This document shows positions 43,855 through 51,376 of a stretch of 64,000 nt of DNA, piece after piece. The notes under the pieces were generated by a model, which saw nothing but the letters and a program-made list of their open reading frames with translations, was not told the origin of the DNA and ran no database searches. Every line of letters begins with the position of its first letter. The first letter of the stretch is position 1. The position numbers and the translations under genes are program-made. The stretch is from Lipingzhangella_A rawalii (GTDB lineage: Bacteria > Actinomycetota > Actinomycetes > Streptosporangiales > Streptosporangiaceae): contig NZ_JAVLVT010000001.1 in the NCBI RefSeq assembly GCF_031628175.1, forward strand, positions 1,116,001-1,180,000. The letters are read 5' to 3'.

Positions 43855-44259
43855 CTAAGCGGAAGCAGAACCTTCGCTCGGGCCGCCCGCGGATTCCCCC
43901 GTCATCTCCTCCGCATCGTCCTGCCCCATCCCGGACAGCTGCTGTGCCCGCTCGAACAGGCGCTGGAGCACGGCTCCGGACTTGCGGCCGAGTTCGGAGA
44001 TCTCATCATCGGTGAACAGGCGGTTGTCGTTCGCGTCCACCAGACACAGGGCCAGCAGCCGCTCACGCAAGGTGCGCAGCGCCTCGGTTCGCACGTTCAC
44101 ACTCTGGCCCTTGGAGGCGATCATGGTCGCCTCCAGCCGACTGCGTTCGGCGCCGCTCAACCCGCGCAGGCGCACGGTGCCGCCCCACTCCGGGACGTGG
44201 ATCTCCTCGGTGGGCAGATCCCCGGCGGCGAGAATCGCCGACTTGTCCAGCAGACTCAT
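43855..44259 (-). CDS. Tail assembly chaperone G
   Basis: The 134-aa protein (MSLLDKSAILAAGDLPTEEI, then WGGTVRLRGLSGAERSRLE) has the actinophage tail-chaperone plan with acidic, Gly/Ser-rich C-terminus (EEMTGESAGGPSEGSASA). It lies right after the tail tube gene (stop/start overlap TGATG) and before the T domain. It acts as a chaperone for tape-measure and tube assembly and is not part of the final particle. Confidence 0.82.
   Translation of the reverse strand: MSLLDKSAILAAGDLPTEEIHVPEWGGTVRLRGLSGAERSRLEATMIASKGQSVNVRTEALRTLRERLLALCLVDANDNRLFTDDEISELGRKSGAVLQRLFERAQQLSGMGQDDAEEMTGESAGGPSEGSASA
43894..43900 (-). promoter_or_regulatory. Candidate -1 programmed frameshift site (G GGG GAA)
   Basis: On the minus strand the heptamer GGGGGAA falls in the correct phase within gpG (codons ...ACG GGG GAA). 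A -1 slip joins gpG to the T-domain frame, which is open through to TTA GCC GCC CAC. Its position near the gpG C-terminus matches lambda-like G/GT switches. Confidence 0.7.
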
Positions 44260-44696
44260 CAGGCGTCCCCGTTCACGGTGGTGAGTTCCGGCTTACCGGT
44301 GACCTTGAGCGTCATCTCCCCCTCGATCTTGTCGTCGTGGGGCATCTCGGCACTGAGGTTGGTGAGGATGGCCTGGAACTGCCAGGCGTGCTGATCGGGA
44401 TCGGGGAATACCACCTGGTAGGTGCGGGGCCGGGCGGCGTCGAAGTCCTCCTGGAGGACGGCGTGGGTCGGCTCGCTCGGGTCGTAGTTGAACTCGATCT
44501 CGACCTCACCACCGTCCTTGAGGCCACCGACGAACTCCATCCAGCCGCCGGGGCTGTCGTGCGAGGTGACGTCGACGGTTTCCCGCTCCATCTCCGGTCC
44601 GGTGATGCTGGTGACGTTGGCGAGGACGGTGAAGCCTTCCGGGTCCTCACCGTCGCCGCGGCGCAGCTGGCTGCCAAGTGCGTTGAGTCCAGGCAT
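44259..44696 (-). CDS. Major tail tube protein
   Basis: This 145-aa protein (MPGLNALGSQLRRGD) has features of actinophage tail tube subunits: SITGPEMERETVDVTSHDSPGG, the MEFVGGLKDGGEVEIEFNYDP segment and a terminal EGEMTLKVTGKPELT. Tube subunits form the non-contractile tail. No sheath gene neighbours it, which fits a siphophage/F-type origin. It is the first structural gene after the promoter region at 44840-44878. Its stop overlaps the chaperone start. Confidence 0.87.
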   Translation of the reverse strand: MPGLNALGSQLRRGDGEDPEGFTVLANVTSITGPEMERETVDVTSHDSPGGWMEFVGGLKDGGEVEIEFNYDPSEPTHAVLQEDFDAARPRTYQVVFPDPDQHAWQFQAILTNLSAEMPHDDKIEGEMTLKVTGKPELTTVNGDA

Positions 44697-44785
44697 GGGG
44701 ACTCTCCTGTTCTGATCGCTGGATTGGGTGTTTCGGATTCCGTCGACCGGCGCGGCGCCGGTCGGTTCGAGGCCGAAGGCACGAA

Positions 44786-44814
44786 ACGGGCCCGGGTGGT
44801 TGGCCCGGGCCCGT
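44786..44814 (-). terminator. Hairpin in the tail operon leader
   Basis: Perfect 11-bp arms (ACGGGCCCGGG and complement) with a 7-nt loop lie between the predicted tail promoter and the tail tube start. It could terminate the upstream regulator transcript or act as an attenuator of the tail operon; both run on the minus strand. Confidence 0.6.
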
Positions 44815-44839
44815 GGGGACTTTCCTTCGACACAACCAC

Positions 44840-44878
44840 ACAGTAGCGTTTGTTTGCGCAGTACGCAAGAACTACGCA
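44840..44878 (-). promoter_or_regulatory. Predicted tail operon promoter with TGCGTA operators
   Basis: Minus-strand TTGCGT (44868-44863) and TACTGT (44845-44840) with a 17-bp spacer form a -35/-10 pair. Two TGCGTA direct repeats (44862-44867 and 44873-44878, 11 bp apart) overlap or flank the -35, ideal for repressor control. Similar repeats precede both XRE genes. Confidence 0.6.
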
Positions 44879-45651
44879 CTACTTTTTGCATCGAGGAGGT
44901 CCAGTGCGTCCCCGACCCGGTACAACGGGGCACCGCCACTGCTGCCCCGTGCGGATAGACGCCCCCGGTGTGCCCACCCGCGCACCATGGCGGCCGTGAC
45001 GGGACGTTCCGGCCGGGAGGTGATGCGCGCCAGGTCCGCGGCCGTGGCCAGAACCTCGGCGGCGAGACCGCGCAGCTGGGCCCGCTGTTCCTCGGTACTC
45101 CAGGACTCCCCGCAGGCCCGGCACACGGCACTGGCTTGCCCCCGAGGTGCGTAGACCCGCTCGCCGCAGGTACACACGGCCGCGAGGGCCTGCTCCTCGG
45201 GAAGATCCACCTGCCGCCGGGCCTGCTCCACCGCGGCACAGATCTCGTCGGTGGCCTGTCCGCCGTAGCTGGCCCGGCGCAGCCAGGCCATGTGCGAGCG
45301 CAGCCACCGGGCCATGGTGGACAGCCGGTGCTTCGGCAGGCTGCCGCCCCGATCCTGGTGCACCGCCTGACACCAGGACGACAACGTGTTGCGGAGCACT
45401 GCGGCGGCCTCGCTCGCCCCCAGATCCACCGGGAGAGCGGGCGTAGTGCCGCGTGCGGTTCGTTCGGTCCGGTTCCGGCCCATGCGTGCCTGCTTGGCGA
45501 CCGCGGTGTCGAGTTCCGCGGCCAGCCCCGGGGCGGTGTCCACCCCGTAGACCTGCTCCAGATCCTGACTCAGGCGCTGGACACAGGCGGGGCAGACCGT
45601 AGCGTTGTCCCCGGTCGCTCGCTCGCAGGCCTGACAGGGTGCCCCACTCAT
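44872..45651 (-). CDS. Zinc-ribbon protein with C-terminal HTH domain
   Basis: The 259-aa protein has an N-terminal zinc ribbon (CQACERATGDNATVCPAC), a helical middle, a second ribbon (CTCGERVYAPRGQASAVCRACG) and a C-terminal helix-turn-helix of the MerR/excisionase type (VTAAMVRGWAHRGRLSARG, LYRVGDALDLLDA). Such proteins are common near prophage modules in actinomycetes. Its ATG overlaps the XRE stop (ATGA), so the two regulators are co-translated. It may control the tail operon just downstream. Confidence 0.8.
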   Translation of the reverse strand: MSGAPCQACERATGDNATVCPACVQRLSQDLEQVYGVDTAPGLAAELDTAVAKQARMGRNRTERTARGTTPALPVDLGASEAAAVLRNTLSSWCQAVHQDRGGSLPKHRLSTMARWLRSHMAWLRRASYGGQATDEICAAVEQARRQVDLPEEQALAAVCTCGERVYAPRGQASAVCRACGESWSTEEQRAQLRGLAAEVLATAADLARITSRPERPVTAAMVRGWAHRGRLSARGSSGGAPLYRVGDALDLLDAKSSA

Positions 45652-45875
45652 GCCGCGGTCCTCTCGGTCTCCTCGGGGTTCTCCGGGCGGTAACACAGTG
45701 CGGACAGGGGCACCCCCAGGGCCTGGGCCAGGGCACGGATGTGCAGCCGGCCGCTGCGACGCCCCGCCTCGATGTCGCTAAGTAGTTGTGGACTGATACC
45801 GGTCGCGCGAGCCAGGGCAACCTGGCTCTGTTGGTCTTTCTCACGCAGCGCCCGCAGCGCATGTGGATTCACCAT
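45648..45875 (-). CDS. XRE-family repressor-like protein, leaderless
   Basis: The 75-aa protein is a Cro/CI-type helix-turn-helix: MVNPHALRALREKDQQSQVALARATGISPQLLSDIEAG. A predicted -10 (TAGATT, 45888-45883) ends 7 nt before the ATG, and no Shine-Dalgarno sequence is present, so it is probably a leaderless mRNA. Upstream repeats TGCGTA overlap its -35. It is probably the switch for the tail module, dimerising on the TGCGTA arrays. Confidence 0.85.
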   Translation of the reverse strand: MVNPHALRALREKDQQSQVALARATGISPQLLSDIEAGRRSGRLHIRALAQALGVPLSALCYRPENPEETERTAA

Positions 45876-45882
45876 GCAGGCG

Positions 45883-45935
45883 AATCTAGAGAGGAGCACG
45901 CGTTCTACGCAAGCACTTACGGCAAAAACTACGCA
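45883..45935 (-). promoter_or_regulatory. Promoter of the XRE/zinc-ribbon operon with TGCGTA-type repeats
   Basis: Minus-strand -35 TTGCGT (45912-45907), 18-bp spacer and -10 TAGATT (45888-45883). TGCGTA-like hexamers occur at 45906-45911, 45918-45923 (GCCGTA) and 45930-45935, each 12 bp apart, about one helical turn. This suggests cooperative repressor binding and autoregulation. Confidence 0.6.
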
Positions 45936-46040
45936 CCCGAAGTGAACCAAAACAGATCGACTACACTGCGTCAGATCGCCTCTGACGTCGGGTTTTCTTC
46001 AATCTTCTCGACCGGGCCAGAGCAAACAATCGCTTGCAGA

Positions 46041-46056
46041 TGCGTAGGAATGCGTG
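46041..46056 (+). promoter_or_regulatory. TGCGTA-type repeats before the divergent XRE gene
   Basis: TGCGTA (46041-46046) and TGCGTG (46051-46056), 10 bp apart, lie just upstream of the plus-strand XRE start, in the opposite orientation to the arrays serving the minus-strand genes. Probably sites for the same regulator. Confidence 0.5.
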
Positions 46057-46068
46057 GAGACTCAAGGC

Positions 46069-46542
46069 ATGGATACTCCCGACAGTCGCCGCCGAGCCGG
46101 CGAGATCATCGAGACCGCCCGCGCGCGGGCGCGGCTGAGCAAGCGTTCCGTTGCGCAGCAGGCCGGGATCAGCGAGGTGTGGTACCGCGCCGTCACTACC
46201 GGGCTCCGCGACGAGCAGCCCCAACAGGCGAGCGACGAGGTGTGGCTGAAGCTGGCCCGTGCCTGCGGGGTGGACCCGGAGGAGGTGTTCACCGCCCTGG
46301 GACGGGATCTGCCGCAGCAGCCGGCCCCCACGCCGGTGCCGAACGGCTCGCTGGACCTACGCGACGGTGAGGACCTCACCTGGCTTCCCCGCCCGGACGG
46401 GACCCTCGTCTACCGGATGACCACGGCCGACGGTTCCGGCTCGATGATGCCGGCCCGGCCCGACACCCCGATCCACGAGGTCGCCGCCCAGCTACGGCGT
46501 CGGATCGACCTGGTGCGCCAGCTCAGCGACGGGGAGCACTGA
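46069..46542 (+). CDS. XRE-family regulator, divergent from the tail module
   Basis: This 157-aa protein has an N-terminal helix-turn-helix (RAGEIIETARARARLSKRSVAQQAGISEVWYRAV) and a C-terminal helical region (EVAAQLRRRIDLVRQL). The ATG at 46069 is used; an in-frame GTG at 46054 overlaps a TGCGTG repeat. It is divergent from the minus-strand XRE gene, a CI/Cro-like layout. It may respond to damage or host state to switch the tail operon (inference). No peptidase or LexA-like cleavage domain is visible. Confidence 0.82.
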   Translation: MDTPDSRRRAGEIIETARARARLSKRSVAQQAGISEVWYRAVTTGLRDEQPQQASDEVWLKLARACGVDPEEVFTALGRDLPQQPAPTPVPNGSLDLRDGEDLTWLPRPDGTLVYRMTTADGSGSMMPARPDTPIHEVAAQLRRRIDLVRQLSDGEH

Positions 46543-46673
46543 CCGGGATTCCGGGTTTTGTTCCCCCCCGAAATATGGCATCCGTAACCTGGACCACACG
46601 TGACGGCTCCGCGTACGACCACGGTGCTTAACCGAACGCCGTTGTCATCGAGAGCGAAGGTTCCCCCCGACTG

Positions 46674-46871
46674 ATGGTCGACATCGTGATGGATCCGGAC
46701 CCCGACCCTGCTGATGGACCGTTAAGCCTGACCTGGGACGCGAGTGGACACACCGTGTTGGTCGTGAACCCGAACAGCAACGCTCCGGAGCTGCTGAGTG
46801 CGGCGACGGACCTTGGCCTGACCGGCCCGGAGCAACAGCGCCTGCGGGCTGCCCTCGACGGCCGCTCGTGA
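46674..46871 (+). CDS. Small hypothetical protein, possibly part of a nonsense-interrupted gene
   Basis: The 65-aa protein (MVDIVMDPDPDPADGPLSLT...) has host-like codon use. The same frame is open before its ATG back to a TAA at 46629-46631. Before that stop lies another short frame starting at ATG 46575 (MASVTWTTRDGSAYDHGA). The joined reading looks like one gene of about 98 codons with a nonsense codon. It follows the XRE gene on the same strand. Function unknown. Confidence 0.5.
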   Translation: MVDIVMDPDPDPADGPLSLTWDASGHTVLVVNPNSNAPELLSAATDLGLTGPEQQRLRAALDGRS

Positions 46872-47269
46872 CCCCCGCACCCAGCCCGGGCCGCTCGGTC
46901 CGACGCGACCCGCGGCCGCACGGCTCAGCTCCCGCGCCAGATGCCCATCGGTCCAGGTCACCACGGATGCGACCACCTTCGCGCCGTGCTGGTGAGCGAG
47001 ACTCGCGCCCGCCCACCAGCACGGCCCCCACAGGCTGCTGCGCGGGTGAGTGTCCCGCCGGGGTCTCGACCCGCGCCGGAAACCACCCCCGGGGCCACAT
47101 CCGGCCACCCCATCCCACGGGGCCTCCCGTCGAGGCCTCCCGGACTCCGGCCGGATCCCGGTGGTGATCCTCCGGCGGGGCCGGGCATCGTCGGTCCGGC
47201 GCCCGGTTCGCACACCGTTCGTGTTCACCCCGACACAGGGAGCCGACCAGAACCTGTCCCGTCGTTGCC
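46872..47269. other. Intergenic region without a recognised gene
   Basis: About 400 bp between the small gene and the convergent bPH2-domain gene. Open frames on both strands are Pro/Arg-rich and unsupported. I see no terminator, tRNA or attachment duplicate here. Confidence 0.35.
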
Positions 47270-48877
47270 TCAGTCGCGTTCCAGAAACGGGGCGAGCAAC
47301 TCCGGCACCGCTTCGTCAGCCAGGGCGAGCCCCCCGTGCAGGTCCACATCCACGGCGTGGAACACACCTGCCTCCGCGGCGGTTGTCGCTCCGAGCGTGG
47401 CGAGTCCCAGTCGGCGTTGGAACGGGGACCGGCGCACCGTCCAGCCGATGACGGCGTCCCGGTTAAGTGCCACGGTGGCGCGTGCCACCACGCCGCGGCG
47501 CAGGTACACCTGCCGCGTTCCCAGGCCATATCCCAGTCCGCGGTAGCTACTGACCGCATAGGTCACCGCCGCCACCGCGACCAGCAGCACCAGCACCGCG
47601 GCTCCCCACCAGATCGCGGCGGGCAGCTGCTGCGGCGTCGCCACCACCGCGATCGTGATGGCGGCGGCCAGCAGCACCACCGCAGCGAGCACGACCGCTC
47701 CCGCACGCACCAACCGACGCTTGAGGGCCGCGCGCGGATGTGCGGTCAGCTGGCGCGAGAAGTCCACCCCCGGCAGCGCTGCTGCGGCCACCCGGTTCGC
47801 CTCGGCCCGGGGCATCTCGGGAGACAATGCGCTCTTGGGAACCAGGCCACCGCCCTGGCCGCCCTGGCCGCTCTCCTGGTCCAGTCCGGAGGCGACCGCA
47901 CCCACACTCGCCGCGCCGAACCAGCGCAGCGGCAGGTAGTGCTTCAGCCGCACACCGCGCAGGCGTCGCTCCTCCACCGACACCGAGGAGAGGTTCAGCA
48001 GTCCGCGGCGCACCCGCAGCGTGCGGTCCGGCTCGCGGGTGAGACGGTAGCCCCACCAGGATTCCACCTGGAGCGCGAGTGCGACCAGCGCGCCGAGAGC
48101 GAGAACACCGAGGGCGAGAGCAAGCGCGGTGAGGCCGACGGGGACGCTGGCACGGTTCGTCTCGATGTCCAACTGGTCCAGGATCCAGGTGATGGGGAAC
48201 TGGGCCGTCGAGGCGGCCAGCCCGCCGAGCACCGAGTAGGAGAGCGCGGCCGGCCCGGGCGCGGCGGCGCCGTAGCCGAACCATGGGGTGCGCATCCGAG
48301 CCAACTCGCCGCGTTGGGGCAGGTCACTGCCCGCGGGCTCCTCGCCCGCAGGTTGACGCTGTGCCGCCTCCTCCACGGCCGGTTCGTCGTCCTGATGCAG
48401 CAGGACACGGCGCAGCCAGTCCCCGTCGGCGACGGTGACACAGGTCAGGGTGAGTTGGTCGGAGCCGGAGGTGACGCTCTGTCCGGTGCCCACTGTGACC
48501 CGGCACAGCCCGAAGGGACGCGCCCAGATGGGGCTGGCTACGTCGACGCTGCGGATGCGTTCCCGCGGCAGGGACCTGTGGGCCCGGGACAGCACACCGG
48601 AACGCAGCTCCATGCGCTCGGGGGTGACCTGGTACTGGGTACGCCGGTATCTCAGAATGTCGAATCCGATGCCGCTGCCCACGAGCAGTGTCGTGGCCAG
48701 CACGACCAGCAGGCCCCACAGCCAGCTCGGCGCGGCGATCCCCACGATCACGGCGAGGACCAGGCCCGGAATCCCGAACAGCGTGACCAGCACGACGACG
48801 CCGGCCCACACTGTGAGTGGGCTCAAGCGGTGCCAGGCGGGGGCGGGATGGGTCTCGGTGGTGGTTTCCTCGGTCAC
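47270..48877 (-). CDS. bPH2-domain membrane protein (YdbT-like)
   Basis: The 535-aa protein has pairs of transmembrane helices (near 20-55, 215-270 and 375-430), each followed by a bacterial PH-like domain: for example YQVTPERMELRSGVLSRAHRSLPRERIRSVDV, RTLRVRRGLLNLSSVSVEERRLRGV and RQVYLRRGVVARATVALNRDAVIGWTVR. YdbT-type proteins usually pair with a YdbS-like partner, present next door. The GTG at 48877 overlaps the partner's stop (GTGA). Envelope stress or bacteriocin resistance has been suggested for homologues. Confidence 0.88.
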   Translation of the reverse strand: MTEETTTETHPAPAWHRLSPLTVWAGVVVLVTLFGIPGLVLAVIVGIAAPSWLWGLLVVLATTLLVGSGIGFDILRYRRTQYQVTPERMELRSGVLSRAHRSLPRERIRSVDVASPIWARPFGLCRVTVGTGQSVTSGSDQLTLTCVTVADGDWLRRVLLHQDDEPAVEEAAQRQPAGEEPAGSDLPQRGELARMRTPWFGYGAAAPGPAALSYSVLGGLAASTAQFPITWILDQLDIETNRASVPVGLTALALALGVLALGALVALALQVESWWGYRLTREPDRTLRVRRGLLNLSSVSVEERRLRGVRLKHYLPLRWFGAASVGAVASGLDQESGQGGQGGGLVPKSALSPEMPRAEANRVAAAALPGVDFSRQLTAHPRAALKRRLVRAGAVVLAAVVLLAAAITIAVVATPQQLPAAIWWGAAVLVLLVAVAAVTYAVSSYRGLGYGLGTRQVYLRRGVVARATVALNRDAVIGWTVRRSPFQRRLGLATLGATTAAEAGVFHAVDVDLHGGLALADEAVPELLAPFLERD

Positions 48878-49401
48878 GTCGCGTCTCCCGGAACGGCCTG
48901 CGTGGCGTCGGTCAGCTGTTCGGCGACCTCGGCGGCGCGTTCGGCGTCCAGGCCGTCGATGCGGAGGGCCCCTGCGGCGGAGGCGGTGGTGACCGTGACG
49001 GTGGACAGTCTGAAGGCACGTTGGACCGGGCCGCGCTGGGTGTCCACGGTCTGGATCCGGGACATGGGGGCCACCCGCCACTCCTGCCACAGCCAGCCGG
49101 CCAGGGTGTAGACGGCGTCGTCGGTGACCTCCCAGCGGTGGACCCGGAAGCGCCACTGCGGCATCACCACGACCACGCCCAGGGCGACGATCGCCACGGC
49201 GGCCACGAGTGCCCACAACCAGTTGAGAGCCGCCACATCGAACAGGGTGGTCAGGACGATCGTGGGTACTAGTGGCAGGAGCACCACCGGCACGGCTACC
49301 AGGGCCGCGCGTACGGTCCAGTAGCTGATGGCGCGGCGCTCCACCCGGTGTCGGGGTGGTCGCAGCCGGAGCCGTGGAGGGGTGGTTGGCGCTGCGGACA
49401 T
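48874..49401 (-). CDS. bPH2-domain membrane protein (YdbS-like)
   Basis: The 175-aa protein has two N-terminal transmembrane helices (about 30-50 and 60-82) and one bPH2 domain (VHRWEVTDDAVYTLAGWLWQEWRVAPMSRIQTVDTQRGPVQRAF). It is the smaller partner of the three-domain protein that follows. Together they form the conserved YdbS-YdbT pair. Function remains loosely defined. Confidence 0.88.
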   Translation of the reverse strand: MSAAPTTPPRLRLRPPRHRVERRAISYWTVRAALVAVPVVLLPLVPTIVLTTLFDVAALNWLWALVAAVAIVALGVVVVMPQWRFRVHRWEVTDDAVYTLAGWLWQEWRVAPMSRIQTVDTQRGPVQRAFRLSTVTVTTASAAGALRIDGLDAERAAEVAEQLTDATQAVPGDAT

Positions 49402-49487
49402 GGGCAGGTCCCCCTGTTGTTCGTGGAGCCAGCGATTGTCGGGACGGACACGGTAACCGCTGACTCCACGATCTCATGGGAGATGCT

Positions 49488-49501
49488 TGGGAGCGTTCCC
49501 A
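49488..49501. promoter_or_regulatory. CebR-like LacI-family operator
   Basis: TGGGAGCGTTCCCA differs by one base from TGGGAGCGCTCCCA, the CebR box controlling cello-oligosaccharide genes in streptomycetes. No saccharide gene is adjacent. Confidence 0.55.
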
Positions 49502-49571
49502 TCGTGCCGGGCTGGCGCGGGAAGGGGTGGATACCGTGCGTATGGACCCCACAGTGCCGGTTCGTGATCTG

Positions 49572-49585
49572 TGAGAACGCTCTCA
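49572..49585. promoter_or_regulatory. Second LacI-type palindrome
   Basis: TGAGAACGCTCTCA has the TGAGAnCGnTCTCA symmetry of LacI-family sites and lies 84 bp from the CebR-like box (centre to centre), about eight helical turns. Looping between the two is possible. Confidence 0.5.
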
Positions 49586-49879
49586 GCGCCGGTGGCATGA
49601 CCCAACAGTGACGTAACTGTAGGGTTGATACCCATGCCACGTCTGGTTTACCCCACACAGCGTGGTTACTGACTGACCTTCCCGTCCGTTCCGCTGGCGT
49701 CGGTCTGACCGACACCGCCGGTTCCGTGGCAGCGTCGCCGCACGGACGGGCCCGGCCCCGTGTGCCGCGTGACATCCGCGGCCGGGGCCCGCGCTGGGAG
49801 CCGTACCCCACCAGCGCGTCCGACGTCCGAACTGTTCGACGAGCGACGCTTCGCGCGTCGCCATGCCGAGATTGGTTCC

Positions 49880-51376
49880 ATGTTCTCCTTGCCGACGCCT
49901 GTGCGCCGACATATCTCCCGTCCCTCGATCCCCCCACTGCGCACCCTGCGCACCGAGATACTGGCCGGTCTCGTAGTGGCGCTGGCCCTGATCCCCGAGG
50001 CGATCTCGTTCTCGATCATCGCCGGGGTTGACCCCAGTGTGGGTCTGTTCGCCTCGTTCCTGATGGCGGTGGTGATCTCCATCGTCGGTGGACGCTCCGC
50101 CATGATCTCCGCGTCCACCGGGGCCATGGCCCTGGTGGTGGCCCCACTCTCCCTGGAGTACGGGCTGGGCTACCTCATCGCGGCCGTGATCCTGGGCGGG
50201 GTGTTCCAGGTGACCATGGGAGCACTGGGTGTGGCCCGGCTGATGCGGTTCGTTCCGCGCTCGGTGATGGTGGGATTCGTCAACGCCCTGGCGATCCTCA
50301 TCTTTCTCGCCCAGGTTCCCGAGCTTCAGGACGTTCCCTGGATCGTCTACCCGCTGGTACTCGCCGCCCTCGCGATCATGGTGCTGTTTCCCCGGATCAC
50401 CCGCACTGTTCCGGCCCCGCTGGTGTCCATCGCCGCGTTGACGGCGTTGACCATCGGGGCGGGCCTGGCCGTGCCCACGGTGGGCGACAAGGGTGAGCTG
50501 CCGAGTGCGCTGCCCACCCCCGGCATCCCGGACGTGCCGTTGACCCTGGACACCCTGGCCCTGATCGCCCCCTACGCCTTCGCGTTCGCGCTGGTGGGGC
50601 TGATGGAGTCGCTGATGACCGCCAAGCTCGTGGACGACATCACCGACACCCACTCCAACAAGACCCGCGAGTCCCTCGGGCAGGGTGTCGCCAACATCGT
50701 CACCGGCATCTTCGGCGGCATGGGCGGCTGCGCCATGATCGGACAGACCATGATCAACGTGAAGAGTTCCGGGGCGCGCACCCGACTGTCCACCTTCCTG
50801 GCCGGGATCTTCCTCATGGTGCTGTGCCTGACCTTCGGCCCGTGGGTGTCCCAGATCCCGATGGCGGCGCTCGTCGCGGTCATGGTGATGGTGTCCTTCA
50901 CGACCTTCGACTGGCACTCGGTGGCTCCGACGACCCTGCGGCGAATGCCCGTGAGCGAGAGCCTGGTCATGGTGGTGACCGTGGTCGTGGTGGTCGCGAC
51001 ACACAACCTGGCGATCGGTGTGATCGCCGGCGTACTGACCGCGATGGTGCTGTTCGCCCGCAAGGTCGCGCACCTGGTGGACGTCTCCTCGGTCACCGAC
51101 CCGGACGGGGGCCACGTGGTCTACCTGGTCACCGGGGAACTGTTCTTCGCCTCCAGTAACGACCTGGTGTACCAGTTCGACTACTCGGGCGACCCCGAAC
51201 ACGTCATGATCGACCTGAGTCGGGCCCACATCTGGGATGCCTCCACCGTGGCCGCGCTGGACGCAATCACCACCAAATACGCCGAACGGTACAAGACCGT
51301 GGAGATCGTGGGGCTGAACCAGCGCAGTGCCGCACTACACGACCGGCTCAGCGGGGAACTCGCCGGGAGCCACTGA
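49880..51376 (+). CDS. SulP-family anion transporter with STAS domain
   Basis: The 498-aa protein has about 10-12 transmembrane helices with SulP motifs (EILAGLVVALALIPEAISFSIIAGVDP at about 25-52, GRSAMISASTGAMALVVAP) and a C-terminal STAS domain (residues about 415-495, VIDLSRAHIWDASTVAALDAI). SulP proteins transport sulfate, bicarbonate or other anions coupled to Na+ or H+. The substrate cannot be read from sequence; PEAISF at the second helix is typical of bacterial members. The ATG at 49880 is chosen over earlier starts without homology. Confidence 0.92.
   Translation: MFSLPTPVRRHISRPSIPPLRTLRTEILAGLVVALALIPEAISFSIIAGVDPSVGLFASFLMAVVISIVGGRSAMISASTGAMALVVAPLSLEYGLGYLIAAVILGGVFQVTMGALGVARLMRFVPRSVMVGFVNALAILIFLAQVPELQDVPWIVYPLVLAALAIMVLFPRITRTVPAPLVSIAALTALTIGAGLAVPTVGDKGELPSALPTPGIPDVPLTLDTLALIAPYAFAFALVGLMESLMTAKLVDDITDTHSNKTRESLGQGVANIVTGIFGGMGGCAMIGQTMINVKSSGARTRLSTFLAGIFLMVLCLTFGPWVSQIPMAALVAVMVMVSFTTFDWHSVAPTTLRRMPVSESLVMVVTVVVVVATHNLAIGVIAGVLTAMVLFARKVAHLVDVSSVTDPDGGHVVYLVTGELFFASSNDLVYQFDYSGDPEHVMIDLSRAHIWDASTVAALDAITTKYAERYKTVEIVGLNQRSAALHDRLSGELAGSH

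Larger units (their letters stand above)
49402..49879. other. Intergenic region with two LacI-type operators
   Basis: No gene is supported in this 478-bp divergent region. It carries two LacI-family-like palindromes (49488-49501 and 49572-49585), and must hold the promoters of the bPH2 and SulP genes. Confidence 0.45.

Noticed and set aside
35464..46542. Contractile injection system or R-type tailocin
   Set aside because: No sheath, baseplate wedge or AAA+ ATPase gene; tail tube, gpG/T and tape measure are of the non-contractile kind.
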